In this document: one piece after another, positions 6,150-14,077 of the stretch
How the letters are laid out: every line of letters starts with the position of its first letter
Position numbering within the stretch: the stretch's first letter is position 1
Assembly: GCA_002371755.1 (NCBI GenBank)
Contig: DFGM01000046.1
Location: 1 to 19,515 of the forward strand
DNA: 19,515 bases
Direction of reading: 5' to 3'
Source: Verrucomicrobia bacterium UBA3750
Lineage (GTDB): Bacteria; Verrucomicrobiota; Kiritimatiellia; RFP12; UBA1067
Notes under the pieces: generated by a model
Told to the model about the DNA's origin: nothing
Seen by the model: the letters and a program-made list of their open reading frames with translations, nothing else
The model's database searches: none
Translations under genes and position numbers: made by a program

Positions 6150-7430
6150 TCATTCCACCTCCACGAGCACGGAAGCGTGCGGGGCGAGGCGGCGTGCCAC
6201 GCCGGAAGCTGAGACTTCGCGCTCAGTCCCGGAAAGATTGAAGATTGCGACGAACTTGCCGCCTCTAGCGTTGTCGGAGACGATGGCGCACTCTTCCTTT
6301 GTGCAGAAAATCGGCTTGGGGTTGCGCCCGTCGCGCTGGGCGGCAAGGATGGTCTTGTCTGTCAGAAGCGCCAGCGCCTCCGGGTCGTTCTCAAGCTGCG
6401 GGAGGTCTGCGCCGATCATGAGCGGAGAGCGGCAGATCGCGAAAAAGTGCATGAGCGTGCGCTGCTCGTCACGCGTCAGATTGCATTTGCGGCCGCTCGC
6501 AGTGTCAAGGCTCCAGCAGTGCCCCGTGACACCGAGCTTCCCGAACGGAATCATATCGCAGTCAGGCCACGTGCCCTGGCGGCAATCCTTCTTCAGCCAC
6601 TCGCACATGATAGGCACGAGATGCGCGATATGCCTCCACGAATCCCATACGTCATTCACGACGCGCCACATGTTGGCGTGCTTCTGAAGATGCCCGGCTT
6701 CATCGAGCGGCGTCTCTCCGGGCGATGTGGAAAGCACGATCCGCCGTCCGCACTTGTCTATCGCGCGGCGCAGCATCTCCACTTCGTCCTTGCGGTAGAC
6801 GGGTGCGCTCAGATCATCGCACTTCACGAAGTCCACCCCCCACGACGCATACAGTTCCATAATCGAATCGTAGTACTCCTGCGCACCCTTCCTGCCGGCG
6901 AACACCGTGCAGTTGTCCCTCAGCCACAAACACTCGATGCGGCTATCCGTTATCTGGTCGCACGTAACGCCATCCGCGCCTTTCACGGGACACTTTCTCG
7001 CAACGGCCTCCTTCGGCACGCCGCGCATTATGTGTATGCCGAACTTTAGTCCTTTGGAGTGAACCCAGTCCGCAAGCGGCTTGAAGCCCGCGCCGTTTTC
7101 AGCCGACGGGAACCTGTTTGGCGCGGGAAGATAGCGGCCGAATCCGTCGAGCGTATAAAGAGGGTTGGTCTGATTGTAGCCTAGCAGCCCCTCGTTCTGA
7201 ACAGTCCAGCGGATGTCCACCACGGCATATTCGTAGCCGTATTCCTTGAGGTGTCTCGCCTGCCAATCCACGTTTGCGCGGAACTGCGCTTCGTTCACGG
7301 CGGATCCATAGCAGTCCCACGAGTTCCATCCCATAGGCGGCGTAGGCGACCATTCCGCGAAATCTTCCGCGTCGGCGCCTGCCATTGCGATTGCCACGAC
7401 TGCGGCAAGAACCATTTTGCCCATATCCAT
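6150..7430 (-). CDS. Secreted GH27 glycosidase (alpha-galactosidase or beta-L-arabinopyranosidase)
   Basis: This 426-residue protein carries the GH27/melibiase signature PTPPMGWNSWDCYG (29-42). The likely nucleophile is D205 in DFVKCDD and the acid/base is D260 in MWRVVNDVWDSW; both are present. GH27 contains alpha-galactosidases and also beta-L-arabinopyranosidases. The latter would suit the adjacent GH127 gene, but the sequence alone does not decide. The N-terminus has a short hydrophobic stretch (VLAAVVAIAMAGADA), a likely signal peptide, so the enzyme is exported. The C-terminal beta-sandwich is short, and the length is normal for bacterial GH27. The ATG at 7430 is 1 nt after the stop of the esterase gene, and the AAGGAG that serves it is formed by the esterase's last two codons, only 4 nt from that ATG. 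The second ATG at 7424 would have a better 10-nt spacing and may be the true start. Both genes are clearly in one operon. Confidence 0.9.
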   Translation of the reverse strand: MDMGKMVLAAVVAIAMAGADAEDFAEWSPTPPMGWNSWDCYGSAVNEAQFRANVDWQARHLKEYGYEYAVVDIRWTVQNEGLLGYNQTNPLYTLDGFGRYLPAPNRFPSAENGAGFKPLADWVHSKGLKFGIHIMRGVPKEAVARKCPVKGADGVTCDQITDSRIECLWLRDNCTVFAGRKGAQEYYDSIMELYASWGVDFVKCDDLSAPVYRKDEVEMLRRAIDKCGRRIVLSTSPGETPLDEAGHLQKHANMWRVVNDVWDSWRHIAHLVPIMCEWLKKDCRQGTWPDCDMIPFGKLGVTGHCWSLDTASGRKCNLTRDEQRTLMHFFAICRSPLMIGADLPQLENDPEALALLTDKTILAAQRDGRNPKPIFCTKEECAIVSDNARGGKFVAIFNLSGTEREVSASGVARRLAPHASVLVEVE

Positions 7431-7431
7431 A

Positions 7432-8793
7432 CTACTCCTTTATGACAAACTCTTCCCTCGGCGGCCGGGGCACATAGCCGTGCGTAGAACCCTGCACCCA
7501 CTTGATGGACTTGGGGCACTTTAGCGCGTTGTAGAACGCGGCGACGCTGGAGGGAGGACAAAGCTCGTCGCCCAATGCGGCGCGGAGGATTTCGACACGC
7601 TTGGGAGCCTTGATGAGATGCGCGAAGTTGACAGCCGAGTAATATGAAAGTCCGTCCGCCCACTCGGCGCCCCAGACCTGCCGGATTCGCCCGGAATCCT
7701 TGGGCCCCATGTCGCAGCACCACGGGATTTCGCACTGAATGCACGTGACATCCTTATCGAGTGCACCACCCCATATGGACTGCGCCCCGCCCTGGCTACC
7801 GCCGATTGTGATGAGATCCCTGCCATTCCATTCCGGGAGCGACTTCACGAACTCCAGTGCGCGCACAACCCGTAGAGCCATGCCGTTGAAGTAGCTAGTG
7901 TCGGGATTTGCATTTTCCTCAGGGTTGAGTCCGTATTCATAGCGTCGCCCCTTGGAGTCCGTGGTTGCGAGCGACTCTTTCAACTCGCGGTAGTACGCCT
8001 CGCCCATGTCCAGTTCGCAACCGTGAGCGTTTACGTGGAACGATATGAAGCCGTCATCATCCCAGACCGGAGAGCTTTCGTTGTGCACGCCGTAGCCGCG
8101 GAAGAACACCCTCGCCGGGGCCTTGCCTCCCATTCTCGCGAGTTTCTCTTCCGTCGGCATGCAAAGGTAGCCGGTCACGGGGCGCGGACCGGGACAGGAT
8201 ACCTTCACCGCGTAAATCTCCAGGTTCTTGTTGCCCGACGGACGCTTTTCCCTGGATATGACTTCAGCCGGCATGGCCGCAAGGCGCTTCTTCTGGTTTG
8301 CCCAGTATCCGTCGAAGTCGGCAGGCATCTTCACAAGCGAGCGGATGCCGCCGACATCCGCGCCGGCGCCACCTTCGAAGAACAGTCTTCCATTGCCGCT
8401 CTTTGCGTGCGCACGAACTTCTTTGCCTTTCGCATCCACAACGCACGCCGAAACGCGCACAAACCCCGGCTTCGCGAGAATATCTTCGAGAACGAGCGGC
8501 TTGGCGAGCGGCAGAGGCTCTTTGCCTTCCGACTTCTTGCCGTCGTCATCGAACATCTTCCAGCGGATGAAGTACTCGCCTTCTGGAATGTCGCAGGCCT
8601 CTTCGAGACGCAAGGAGAAGCGGATGGCCTCGCCGACCTTGGCAAACGTCTTTTCCGCCGTTCCGCGCAGTGTCGCTTTGGCGAATGGATGCTGGATTCC
8701 GTCTGGAGCGAAACCGGGCTGTTCCACGCAATCGGCGGCGAGTATAGTAGCCAAGGCTGTGATTATGGCAAGCAGCAACTTCATACGCCGCAT
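7432..8793 (-). CDS. Secreted CE7-type acetyl (xylan) esterase, alpha/beta hydrolase with N-terminal extension
   Basis: The C-terminal 300 residues are an alpha/beta hydrolase of the acetyl xylan esterase (AXE1/CE7) type, which removes acetyl groups from xylans and acetylated sugars. The domain opens with VKMPADFDGYWANQKKRLAA (154-173), then VTGYLCMP. Its triad is S333 in ITIGGSQGG, D409 in ALGDELCPPSS and H438 in STHGY. Residues 1-19 form a signal peptide with an Ala-Ala-Asp-Cys boundary that could also be read as a lipobox-like site (C22). Residues about 25-150 are an extra, probably beta-sandwich domain absent from the classical 320-residue CE7 enzymes. The start is either ATG 8793 or ATG 8784; the latter begins MKLLL and fits a -10 box 9 nt upstream. 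It is the first gene of the glycosidase operon and is divergent from glnN. Confidence 0.87.
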   Translation of the reverse strand: MRRMKLLLAIITALATILAADCVEQPGFAPDGIQHPFAKATLRGTAEKTFAKVGEAIRFSLRLEEACDIPEGEYFIRWKMFDDDGKKSEGKEPLPLAKPLVLEDILAKPGFVRVSACVVDAKGKEVRAHAKSGNGRLFFEGGAGADVGGIRSLVKMPADFDGYWANQKKRLAAMPAEVISREKRPSGNKNLEIYAVKVSCPGPRPVTGYLCMPTEEKLARMGGKAPARVFFRGYGVHNESSPVWDDDGFISFHVNAHGCELDMGEAYYRELKESLATTDSKGRRYEYGLNPEENANPDTSYFNGMALRVVRALEFVKSLPEWNGRDLITIGGSQGGAQSIWGGALDKDVTCIQCEIPWCCDMGPKDSGRIRQVWGAEWADGLSYYSAVNFAHLIKAPKRVEILRAALGDELCPPSSVAAFYNALKCPKSIKWVQGSTHGYVPRPPREEFVIKE

Positions 8794-8802
8794 AGTTTAC
8801 CA
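8794..8802 (-). promoter_or_regulatory. Possible extended -10 element of the glycosidase operon
   Basis: On the minus strand TGG (8802-8800) precedes TAAACT (8799-8794), giving an extended -10 pattern. No good -35 box is visible at 17-18 bp. The distance to the ATG at 8784 is 9 nt, the same as between -10 and ATG for the cas3-side regulator, which suggests start at 8784. Confidence 0.35.
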
Positions 8803-8882
8803 TATTCCGCCCTCCTGCGCCAGTAGCCAAAGCGGACAGGAAAGCGAGCGTGCAAATCCCGGCGGAGAAGCCATATCGGCAC

Positions 8883-8911
8883 TGGAAAGGGGGCGGCGTT
8901 TTTGGTATAAT
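8883..8911 (+). promoter_or_regulatory. Promoter of glnN with leaderless geometry
   Basis: TGGAAA (8883-8888, 4/6 match) and a perfect TATAAT (8906-8911) are separated by 17 bp. The expected start near 8918 is only 2 nt from the ATG at 8920, and there is no Shine-Dalgarno sequence between them. No obvious NtrC- or PII-linked site was seen in the 126-bp divergent region. Confidence 0.6.
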
Positions 8912-8919
8912 ATGCAACC

Positions 8920-10983
8920 ATGATTGACACGAGTCTCAAGACATATGGCGAAGACGTGTTTTCCGAGAGGGAAATACGCCAGTATCTGCCGAAAACGACG
9001 GCGGCGAAGCTTATCGCAACCATGCGCGACGGGAAGAGCATGGATCCTTCCATAGCAGACGCCGTGGCGCACGGCATGAAGGAATGGGCACTCGCAAAGG
9101 GGGCGACGCATTTCACGCACTGGTTCCAGCCGATGACGGGCGGGACTGCGGAGAAGCACGATTCGTTTCTGGAGCCCACGGGGCTTGCGCAGGCGATGTA
9201 CAAGTTTTCCGGCAAGAACCTGATCGGCGGCGAAGCGGACGCCTCCAGCTTCCCTTCTGGCGGGCTGCGGTCGACTTTCGAAGCGCGCGGCTATACGGCG
9301 TGGGACCCGACAAGTCCCGCGTTCATAAAGCGCCACGAAAACGGCGCAACCCTCTGCATACCGACGGCGTTCTGCGCGTATACAGGCGCGGCGCTGGATA
9401 TGAAGACGCCGCTTTTGAGATCCATCCAGGCCGTGAAGCGCGCCGTCGAGCGCCTCATGAACAAGTTCGGCTCGCACGGCAAGCATATCGACATCACACT
9501 CGGCGCCGAGCAGGAATACTTCCTCATAGACCGCGCATTCTATCTGAAGCGTCCCGACCTGCTGCAGACGGGCCGCACCGTGTTCGGCGCCGCCCCTGCG
9601 AAACACCAGCAGCTTGACGACCACTACTACGGGTCGATACGTCCGCGCATCCTAAAATTCATGTCCGAAGCGGAAGATGCGCTATGGCGGCTCGGCGTGC
9701 CTGCGAAGACGCGCCACAACGAAGTTGCGCCTGCGCAGTTCGAGCTCGCCCCGATGTTCGAGGATATCAACCTCGCGGTGGACCACAACATGCTCATCAT
9801 GGAGGTTTTGCGCCTCACGGCGGAAGCGAACGGGCTCGTGTGCCTTCTCCACGAAAAGCCTTTCGAAGGCGTGAACGGCTCCGGCAAGCATTGCAACTGG
9901 TCCATAGCCTATGGCGGCAGGAATCTGCTCTCGCCCGGCGACAATCCTCGCGACAATGCCATATTCCTCACCTTCCTTTCCGCAGTGATACGGGCGGTGG
10001 ATTTGCATGCCGACTTGCTCAGAATGTCGGTCGCAAGCGCCGGCAACGACCACCGTCTTGGGGCGCACGAAGCGCCGCCCGCCATCATATCCATATTCCT
10101 CGGGGACGAACTTTCGGCCGTAATGAAGGAAATAGAGACTGGCAAGACCGCGAAAAAGACCGGGCGCACGGCGATGAAAATCGGCGTGGACACCCTGCCG
10201 CCCATTCCTCGCGACGCCACGGACCGCAACCGCACCTCGCCTTTCGCTTTCACCGGCAACAAGTTCGAGTTTCGCGCCCCGGGTTCGTCGCAGAACTGCG
10301 CCGCTTCCCAGATGGTGCTAAACACCATAGTCGCCGAATCCATAGATGCCATCTGCGACAAGCTCGACGCTTTGGGCGGCGATTTCAACGAGGAACTCCA
10401 AAAACTCCTCCAGCGGCTTATCCGCAAGCACAAACGCGTGCTTTTTTCCGGCGATGGCTATGCCGCCGACTGGCAGAAGGAAGCCGCGGAGCGGGGCCTC
10501 CCCAATTTGAAGGATACCCCTGCTGCAATCGAGCCGCTGGACAACCCCGCAAACCGGGCGCTCTTCGCCAAATACGGCGTTCTCGACGAGAACGAAATCA
10601 TAAGCCGCCGCGAAATAGCAGCTGAAGGATACGCCAACCGCATCCGCATTGAAGGCAGGGTGGCGCTCGAAATAGCGCGCTCGATGGTCAGGCCCGTGGT
10701 GGCGGACGAATTCAGCCGCCTCGCTACTGCAATCGGGCAGGCCAGGAAGGATGGGCTCAAGGCGGGGCTGCGCGGCCTTGGCGCCCTTTCGCAGAAGCTT
10801 GGCGCGGGCCTGGACGACCTGCATGTCAAGTGCGAACGTCTCGAAAAGGCCATCGATTCCACCCCAGGGAAGACGATTGCCGCAATGGAAGACCTCCGTC
10901 GCACCGTAGACAGGCTCGAACTTCTCGTGGACGACCACCGGTGGCCGCTCCCCAAATACCGTCAGATGCTATTCATCTATTAA
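8920..10983 (+). CDS. glnN: Type III glutamine synthetase (GSIII)
   Basis: GSIII condenses glutamate and ammonia with ATP to make glutamine in the cytoplasm. This protein has 687 residues, close to the usual 700-730 of the family and far longer than GSI or GSII. Conserved blocks in order are THFTHWFQPMTGGTAEKHD (63-81), IPTAFCAYTG (147-156), ITLGAEQEYFLID (192-204, metal-binding glutamates), HNEVAPAQFELAP, GSGKHCNWS, GNDHRLGAHEAPPAIIS and FTGNKFEFRAPGSSQNCA. The C-terminal 200 residues are helical, as in other GSIII proteins. No adenylylation-site logic like that of GSI is expected. The gene is alone behind its own promoter, divergent from the glycosidase operon; mscS follows after 58 nt. GSIII is known from Bacteroidetes, cyanobacteria, some Firmicutes and other lineages, so it is only a weak clue to taxonomy. 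Confidence 0.95.
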   Translation: MIDTSLKTYGEDVFSEREIRQYLPKTTAAKLIATMRDGKSMDPSIADAVAHGMKEWALAKGATHFTHWFQPMTGGTAEKHDSFLEPTGLAQAMYKFSGKNLIGGEADASSFPSGGLRSTFEARGYTAWDPTSPAFIKRHENGATLCIPTAFCAYTGAALDMKTPLLRSIQAVKRAVERLMNKFGSHGKHIDITLGAEQEYFLIDRAFYLKRPDLLQTGRTVFGAAPAKHQQLDDHYYGSIRPRILKFMSEAEDALWRLGVPAKTRHNEVAPAQFELAPMFEDINLAVDHNMLIMEVLRLTAEANGLVCLLHEKPFEGVNGSGKHCNWSIAYGGRNLLSPGDNPRDNAIFLTFLSAVIRAVDLHADLLRMSVASAGNDHRLGAHEAPPAIISIFLGDELSAVMKEIETGKTAKKTGRTAMKIGVDTLPPIPRDATDRNRTSPFAFTGNKFEFRAPGSSQNCAASQMVLNTIVAESIDAICDKLDALGGDFNEELQKLLQRLIRKHKRVLFSGDGYAADWQKEAAERGLPNLKDTPAAIEPLDNPANRALFAKYGVLDENEIISRREIAAEGYANRIRIEGRVALEIARSMVRPVVADEFSRLATAIGQARKDGLKAGLRGLGALSQKLGAGLDDLHVKCERLEKAIDSTPGKTIAAMEDLRRTVDRLELLVDDHRWPLPKYRQMLFIY

Positions 10984-11041
10984 AGAGCATCTGCGCACAC
11001 ACTCCATTATATGTAACACAAAAAGGCAAGGATAAAAGAAA

Positions 11042-11836
11042 ATGTCAGAAGATCTGGTGGCTTTCGCCAAGGTTTGGCTCGTCAACGCAGGCTACGCCGC
11101 GCTTATAGTTCTGGTCGGCTATTTTGCCATCTCGCCCATAAAGAAGGCGGTTGGCAAGGCTCTCGAAAAAGGGATGAAGAAGCGTCCGTTGCTCGTGAAC
11201 CTCGCCACTCAGACTACGGAGAAAGTTCTCTGGGTGATAGTCGCGGTGATGGCGCTTTCGCGCCTTGGCGTGGATGTAGGTCCGATTATCGCCGGTCTCG
11301 GCGTCACCGGCTTCATCCTCGGCTTTGCATTCCAGGAGTCGCTCGGCAATCTCGCCTCCGGGCTGATGCTTGCGATAAACGAGCCCTTCAAGACAGGAGA
11401 CTTCGTGGAAGTGGCAGGACATTCCGGGACTGTCAGGGAAGTGAGCATAATGGCCACCGAACTTTCCACGCCCGACAACAAGAAGGTGGTAATCCCCAAC
11501 AAATCCGTATGGGGAGGGCCGATAACGAACTATTCGGCGCTTGGCCAGAGGCGCGTAGATCTGACGGTCGGCATAGCCTACGGCGAGAACATTGAGCGCG
11601 CGGTGAAGATTGCGCGCGAGGCGGTGATGGCCGTCCCCGGCGTACTGGAAGAACCCGCGCCTCGCGTGGAGCCCGTCTCCTTCGACGATAGCGCCATTAC
11701 GATATGTCTGCGTCCCTGGGTCGCGACAGCGGACTACTGGAGCGTTCATGCTTCTGTCATAAAGAATGTGAAGGCGGCATTCGACAAGGCCGGCGTCACC
11801 ATACCGTTCCCGCAGATCGACGTCCATAATGTCTGA
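11042..11836 (+). CDS. mscS: Small-conductance mechanosensitive channel (MscS family)
   Basis: This 264-residue inner-membrane channel would release solutes on hypo-osmotic shock. Three hydrophobic segments lie at about 15-31, 62-77 and 80-113. The third has the Gly/Ala-rich pore-helix pattern (GPIIAGLGVTGFILGFAFQE) and ends at LMLAINEPFKTGDFV, the hallmark junction to the beta domain. The beta domain continues with GTVREVSIMATEL and VVIPNKSVWGGPITNY, and the rest forms the cytoplasmic vestibule. The length is near that of E. coli MscS (286). An AAGGAT about 9 nt before the ATG could be the ribosome site. The start of dxr is 22 nt downstream, so it may be co-transcribed with the isoprenoid/envelope genes. 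Confidence 0.93.
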   Translation: MSEDLVAFAKVWLVNAGYAALIVLVGYFAISPIKKAVGKALEKGMKKRPLLVNLATQTTEKVLWVIVAVMALSRLGVDVGPIIAGLGVTGFILGFAFQESLGNLASGLMLAINEPFKTGDFVEVAGHSGTVREVSIMATELSTPDNKKVVIPNKSVWGGPITNYSALGQRRVDLTVGIAYGENIERAVKIAREAVMAVPGVLEEPAPRVEPVSFDDSAITICLRPWVATADYWSVHASVIKNVKAAFDKAGVTIPFPQIDVHNV

Positions 11837-11858
11837 AAAGAACTAACGAGAGCTTCAC

Positions 11859-12938
11859 GTGGCGAAAAGATTGATAATCCTGGGGGCAACCGGCTCCATA
11901 GGCCGCAACGCGCTGGACGTGGCAAGGACCCACGGCGACGACTTCAGCGTGGTCGCTCTCGCCGTGCGCAATTCGCGCACAGAGTGTGAAAAGCTGGCAA
12001 AGGAGTTTGGCGCCAAGGTCTATGCCGGGGAAGATGCGGCGGTGCGCGCGGTAAAGGAAAACGATGCCGACATATGCCTTGTGGCGACAGTGGGCGCGAG
12101 CGGCATCGCCCCGACCCTCGCCGCCATAGAAAAAGGAATGGATATAGCCCTTGCCACGAAAGAAGTGATGGTCATGGCGGGCGAACTTGTCACGCGCAAG
12201 GCTGCCGAAAAAGGCGTAAAGTTCCTTCCCGTGGACAGCGAACACAGTGCCATATTCCAGTGTCTCGCCGGCAACCCTGCTTCTGCCGTGGACAGGCTCA
12301 TCCTCACGGCCAGCGGCGGACCCTTCCTTGACACGCCGGACGACCTATCCACCGTCACTCTGGAGCAGGCCTTGAACCATCCTCGCTGGAAAATGGGTCC
12401 GAAAGTGACGATAGATTCCTCCACCATGATGAACAAGGGCTTTGAGATCCTCGAGGCGCGCTGGCTCTTCGGCATTCCCGTGGAGCGCATAGACGTGGTG
12501 GTGCATCCGGAATCCATAGTCCATTCGCTCGTCACTTACGTAGACGGCGCGACGATGGCGCAGCTCTCGCCGCCCGACATGCGAGTGGCGATACAGTATG
12601 CGCTTTCGGCGCCCGGGAGGCTTCCGGCGGAACGCGCGAAGCTCGACCTTGCCGCAATTGGCTCTCTCACATTCCGGGCGCCCGACCCCGGGCGCTTCCC
12701 GTGCCTAAAACTCGTCAAGGAAGCGGCCAGGAAAGGCGGCTGCGCCACGGCCGTGCTGGCCGCTGCCGACGAATGGGCCGTAAACGCCTTCCTCGCCCGC
12801 AGAATCGGCTACACCGACATCGCGAAAACAATCAAAAAGTGCCTCGACGCCGCACCAGACTTCCCATGCGATACGGCAGAAGCCATCTTCGAGGCCGTGA
12901 AGTGGGTAGACAAGGAGCTTGCCTCATGGAAATACTGA
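11859..12938 (+). CDS. dxr: 1-deoxy-D-xylulose 5-phosphate reductoisomerase
   Basis: Dxr converts DXP to MEP with NADPH, the committed step of the MEP isoprenoid pathway. The 359-residue protein shows the nucleotide-binding loop ILGATGSIGRNALD (7-20), ATKEVMVMAGE (99-109), the metal ligands D126 and E128 in PVDSEHSAIFQ and E196 in MMNKGFE, plus TASGGPF and HPRWKMGPKVTIDSSTMM. It is slightly shorter than E. coli Dxr (398). A GTG start at 11859 is needed, because homology begins at once with KRLIILGATGSIG. A weak GAG-type ribosome site precedes it. Its 3' end overlaps rseP by 13 bp, the classical dxr-rseP pairing. Confidence 0.96.
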   Translation: MAKRLIILGATGSIGRNALDVARTHGDDFSVVALAVRNSRTECEKLAKEFGAKVYAGEDAAVRAVKENDADICLVATVGASGIAPTLAAIEKGMDIALATKEVMVMAGELVTRKAAEKGVKFLPVDSEHSAIFQCLAGNPASAVDRLILTASGGPFLDTPDDLSTVTLEQALNHPRWKMGPKVTIDSSTMMNKGFEILEARWLFGIPVERIDVVVHPESIVHSLVTYVDGATMAQLSPPDMRVAIQYALSAPGRLPAERAKLDLAAIGSLTFRAPDPGRFPCLKLVKEAARKGGCATAVLAAADEWAVNAFLARRIGYTDIAKTIKKCLDAAPDFPCDTAEAIFEAVKWVDKELASWKY

Positions 12939-14077
12939 TTACGATAGGATACATAATTCTCTGCCTGTTGTTCTTCTCGCTCGCAATAGCGATACACGAG
13001 TTCGGGCATTTCATCGTGGCGCTGAAGCTCGGGCTCGACGTGGAGAGGTTTTCAATCGGGTTCGGTCCGGCAATCTGGAAGAAGACCGTAAACGGCATCG
13101 AATACCGCATAAGCGCCATACCGCTGGGCGGCTATGTATCCATACCGGACGTAGATCCCGAGGGGACAAAAGCAATAGAAGGAGAGGCGAAAGCCAAAAA
13201 GAACCGGATTCCTGCGTGGAAAGAGATTCTGGTCGCCGTGGCAGGCCCTGCGATGAACATCGTTCTTGCCGTGGTGCTGGCGATAGTCCTTTCGCTGGCG
13301 CCGGGGGCGAAGTTCGGCGAGCTCGAGGCCGTAATCGGCAAGGTCGTGGAAGGCGGCCCTGCGCACGATGGAGGGTTGCAGCCAGGCGACAGGGTGGTGA
13401 AAGTGGGCGGCAGGGATGTGCGCACCTGGACTGAAATGCAAACCGAGGTGCAGATTGCCGACGAGCACGAGACCTGTTTCACCATCCTGCGCGACGGCGA
13501 GGAAAAGGAACTTTTCGTCACACCTAAGCGCGACGAGGTCACAGGCTCGTGCCTGATAATGGCTTTCAGCGTCACGAACGCGCACAAGAGCGCAGGCTGG
13601 ATGCCGAACCGCAACCCGCTCAAGCAGCTTGCCTGGGATGCAGGGAGCATATTCCGCGTCCTCAAGGGGCTTGCAACGCCGAGCGAAATGAAATCGACCG
13701 GCAAGGCCCTTGGCGGCCCCGTGATGATAGCGGAGGGTATATACGCCTCCGTCCGGAGCAACTTCTGGGACGGCATTGGCTTTCTCCGTTTCCTCAATGT
13801 GAACCTGGCCGTGCTCAACCTGCTCCCGATACCTGTTCTCGACGGCGGGCTCATACTCTTCTCGCTGATAGCGCTCATATTCAGGCGGCGCGTGCCAGAC
13901 AAGGTGGTGAACGCGCTATCAACCGGCTTTATGTATCTTCTCATGGCCGCAATGGCGTTTCTCATATACCGCGATACGATGCGTTCGTGGCGGATACACA
14001 CGCACGGGCGGACAGAACTTGAAAAGGTTCTGGAAAAGGCGGTCGAATCCGAGGGGGCGGAAGATGCGTCAAAGTAG
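12926..14077 (+). CDS. rseP: RseP-type site-2 intramembrane metalloprotease
   Basis: This 383-residue polytopic inner-membrane protease cleaves transmembrane anti-sigma factors or leftover signal peptides. The zinc motif is HEFGH (H24, E25, H28) in the first membrane helix; the third metal ligand is D306 in NLLPIPVLDGG. One PDZ domain (about 133-200, with EGGPAHDGGLQPGDRVVKVGG) is present, versus two in E. coli RseP, which makes it more like the short RasP/YluC form. TM segments are at about 5-33, 103-125, 286-318 and 332-348. I start at 12926, where AAGGAG lies 8 nt upstream within dxr. A longer in-frame reading back to 12701 simply runs antisense-free through dxr in another frame. The gene overlaps dxr by 13 bp and ispG by 14 bp. 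Confidence 0.94.
   Translation: MEILITIGYIILCLLFFSLAIAIHEFGHFIVALKLGLDVERFSIGFGPAIWKKTVNGIEYRISAIPLGGYVSIPDVDPEGTKAIEGEAKAKKNRIPAWKEILVAVAGPAMNIVLAVVLAIVLSLAPGAKFGELEAVIGKVVEGGPAHDGGLQPGDRVVKVGGRDVRTWTEMQTEVQIADEHETCFTILRDGEEKELFVTPKRDEVTGSCLIMAFSVTNAHKSAGWMPNRNPLKQLAWDAGSIFRVLKGLATPSEMKSTGKALGGPVMIAEGIYASVRSNFWDGIGFLRFLNVNLAVLNLLPIPVLDGGLILFSLIALIFRRRVPDKVVNALSTGFMYLLMAAMAFLIYRDTMRSWRIHTHGRTELEKVLEKAVESEGAEDASK

Noticed and set aside
3952..6687. A 911-residue open frame on the plus strand, antisense to GH127 and GH27
   Set aside because: It crosses two genes with intact catalytic motifs on the other strand, its translation shows no recognisable domain, and such long antisense frames are common with GC-rich codon bias.
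8546..8917. Alternative minus-strand frame beginning at ATG 8803, which has AGGAGG 7 nt upstream
   Set aside because: The frame gives a Arg-rich peptide without domain or signal peptide and overlaps the intact esterase frame; the AGGAGG is probably fortuitous, although it is the best one near this start.
12701..12925. Upstream extension of rseP inside dxr
   Set aside because: The extra residues are Arg-rich shadow translation of dxr; a good Shine-Dalgarno sequence and the first membrane helix fit the ATG at 12926.
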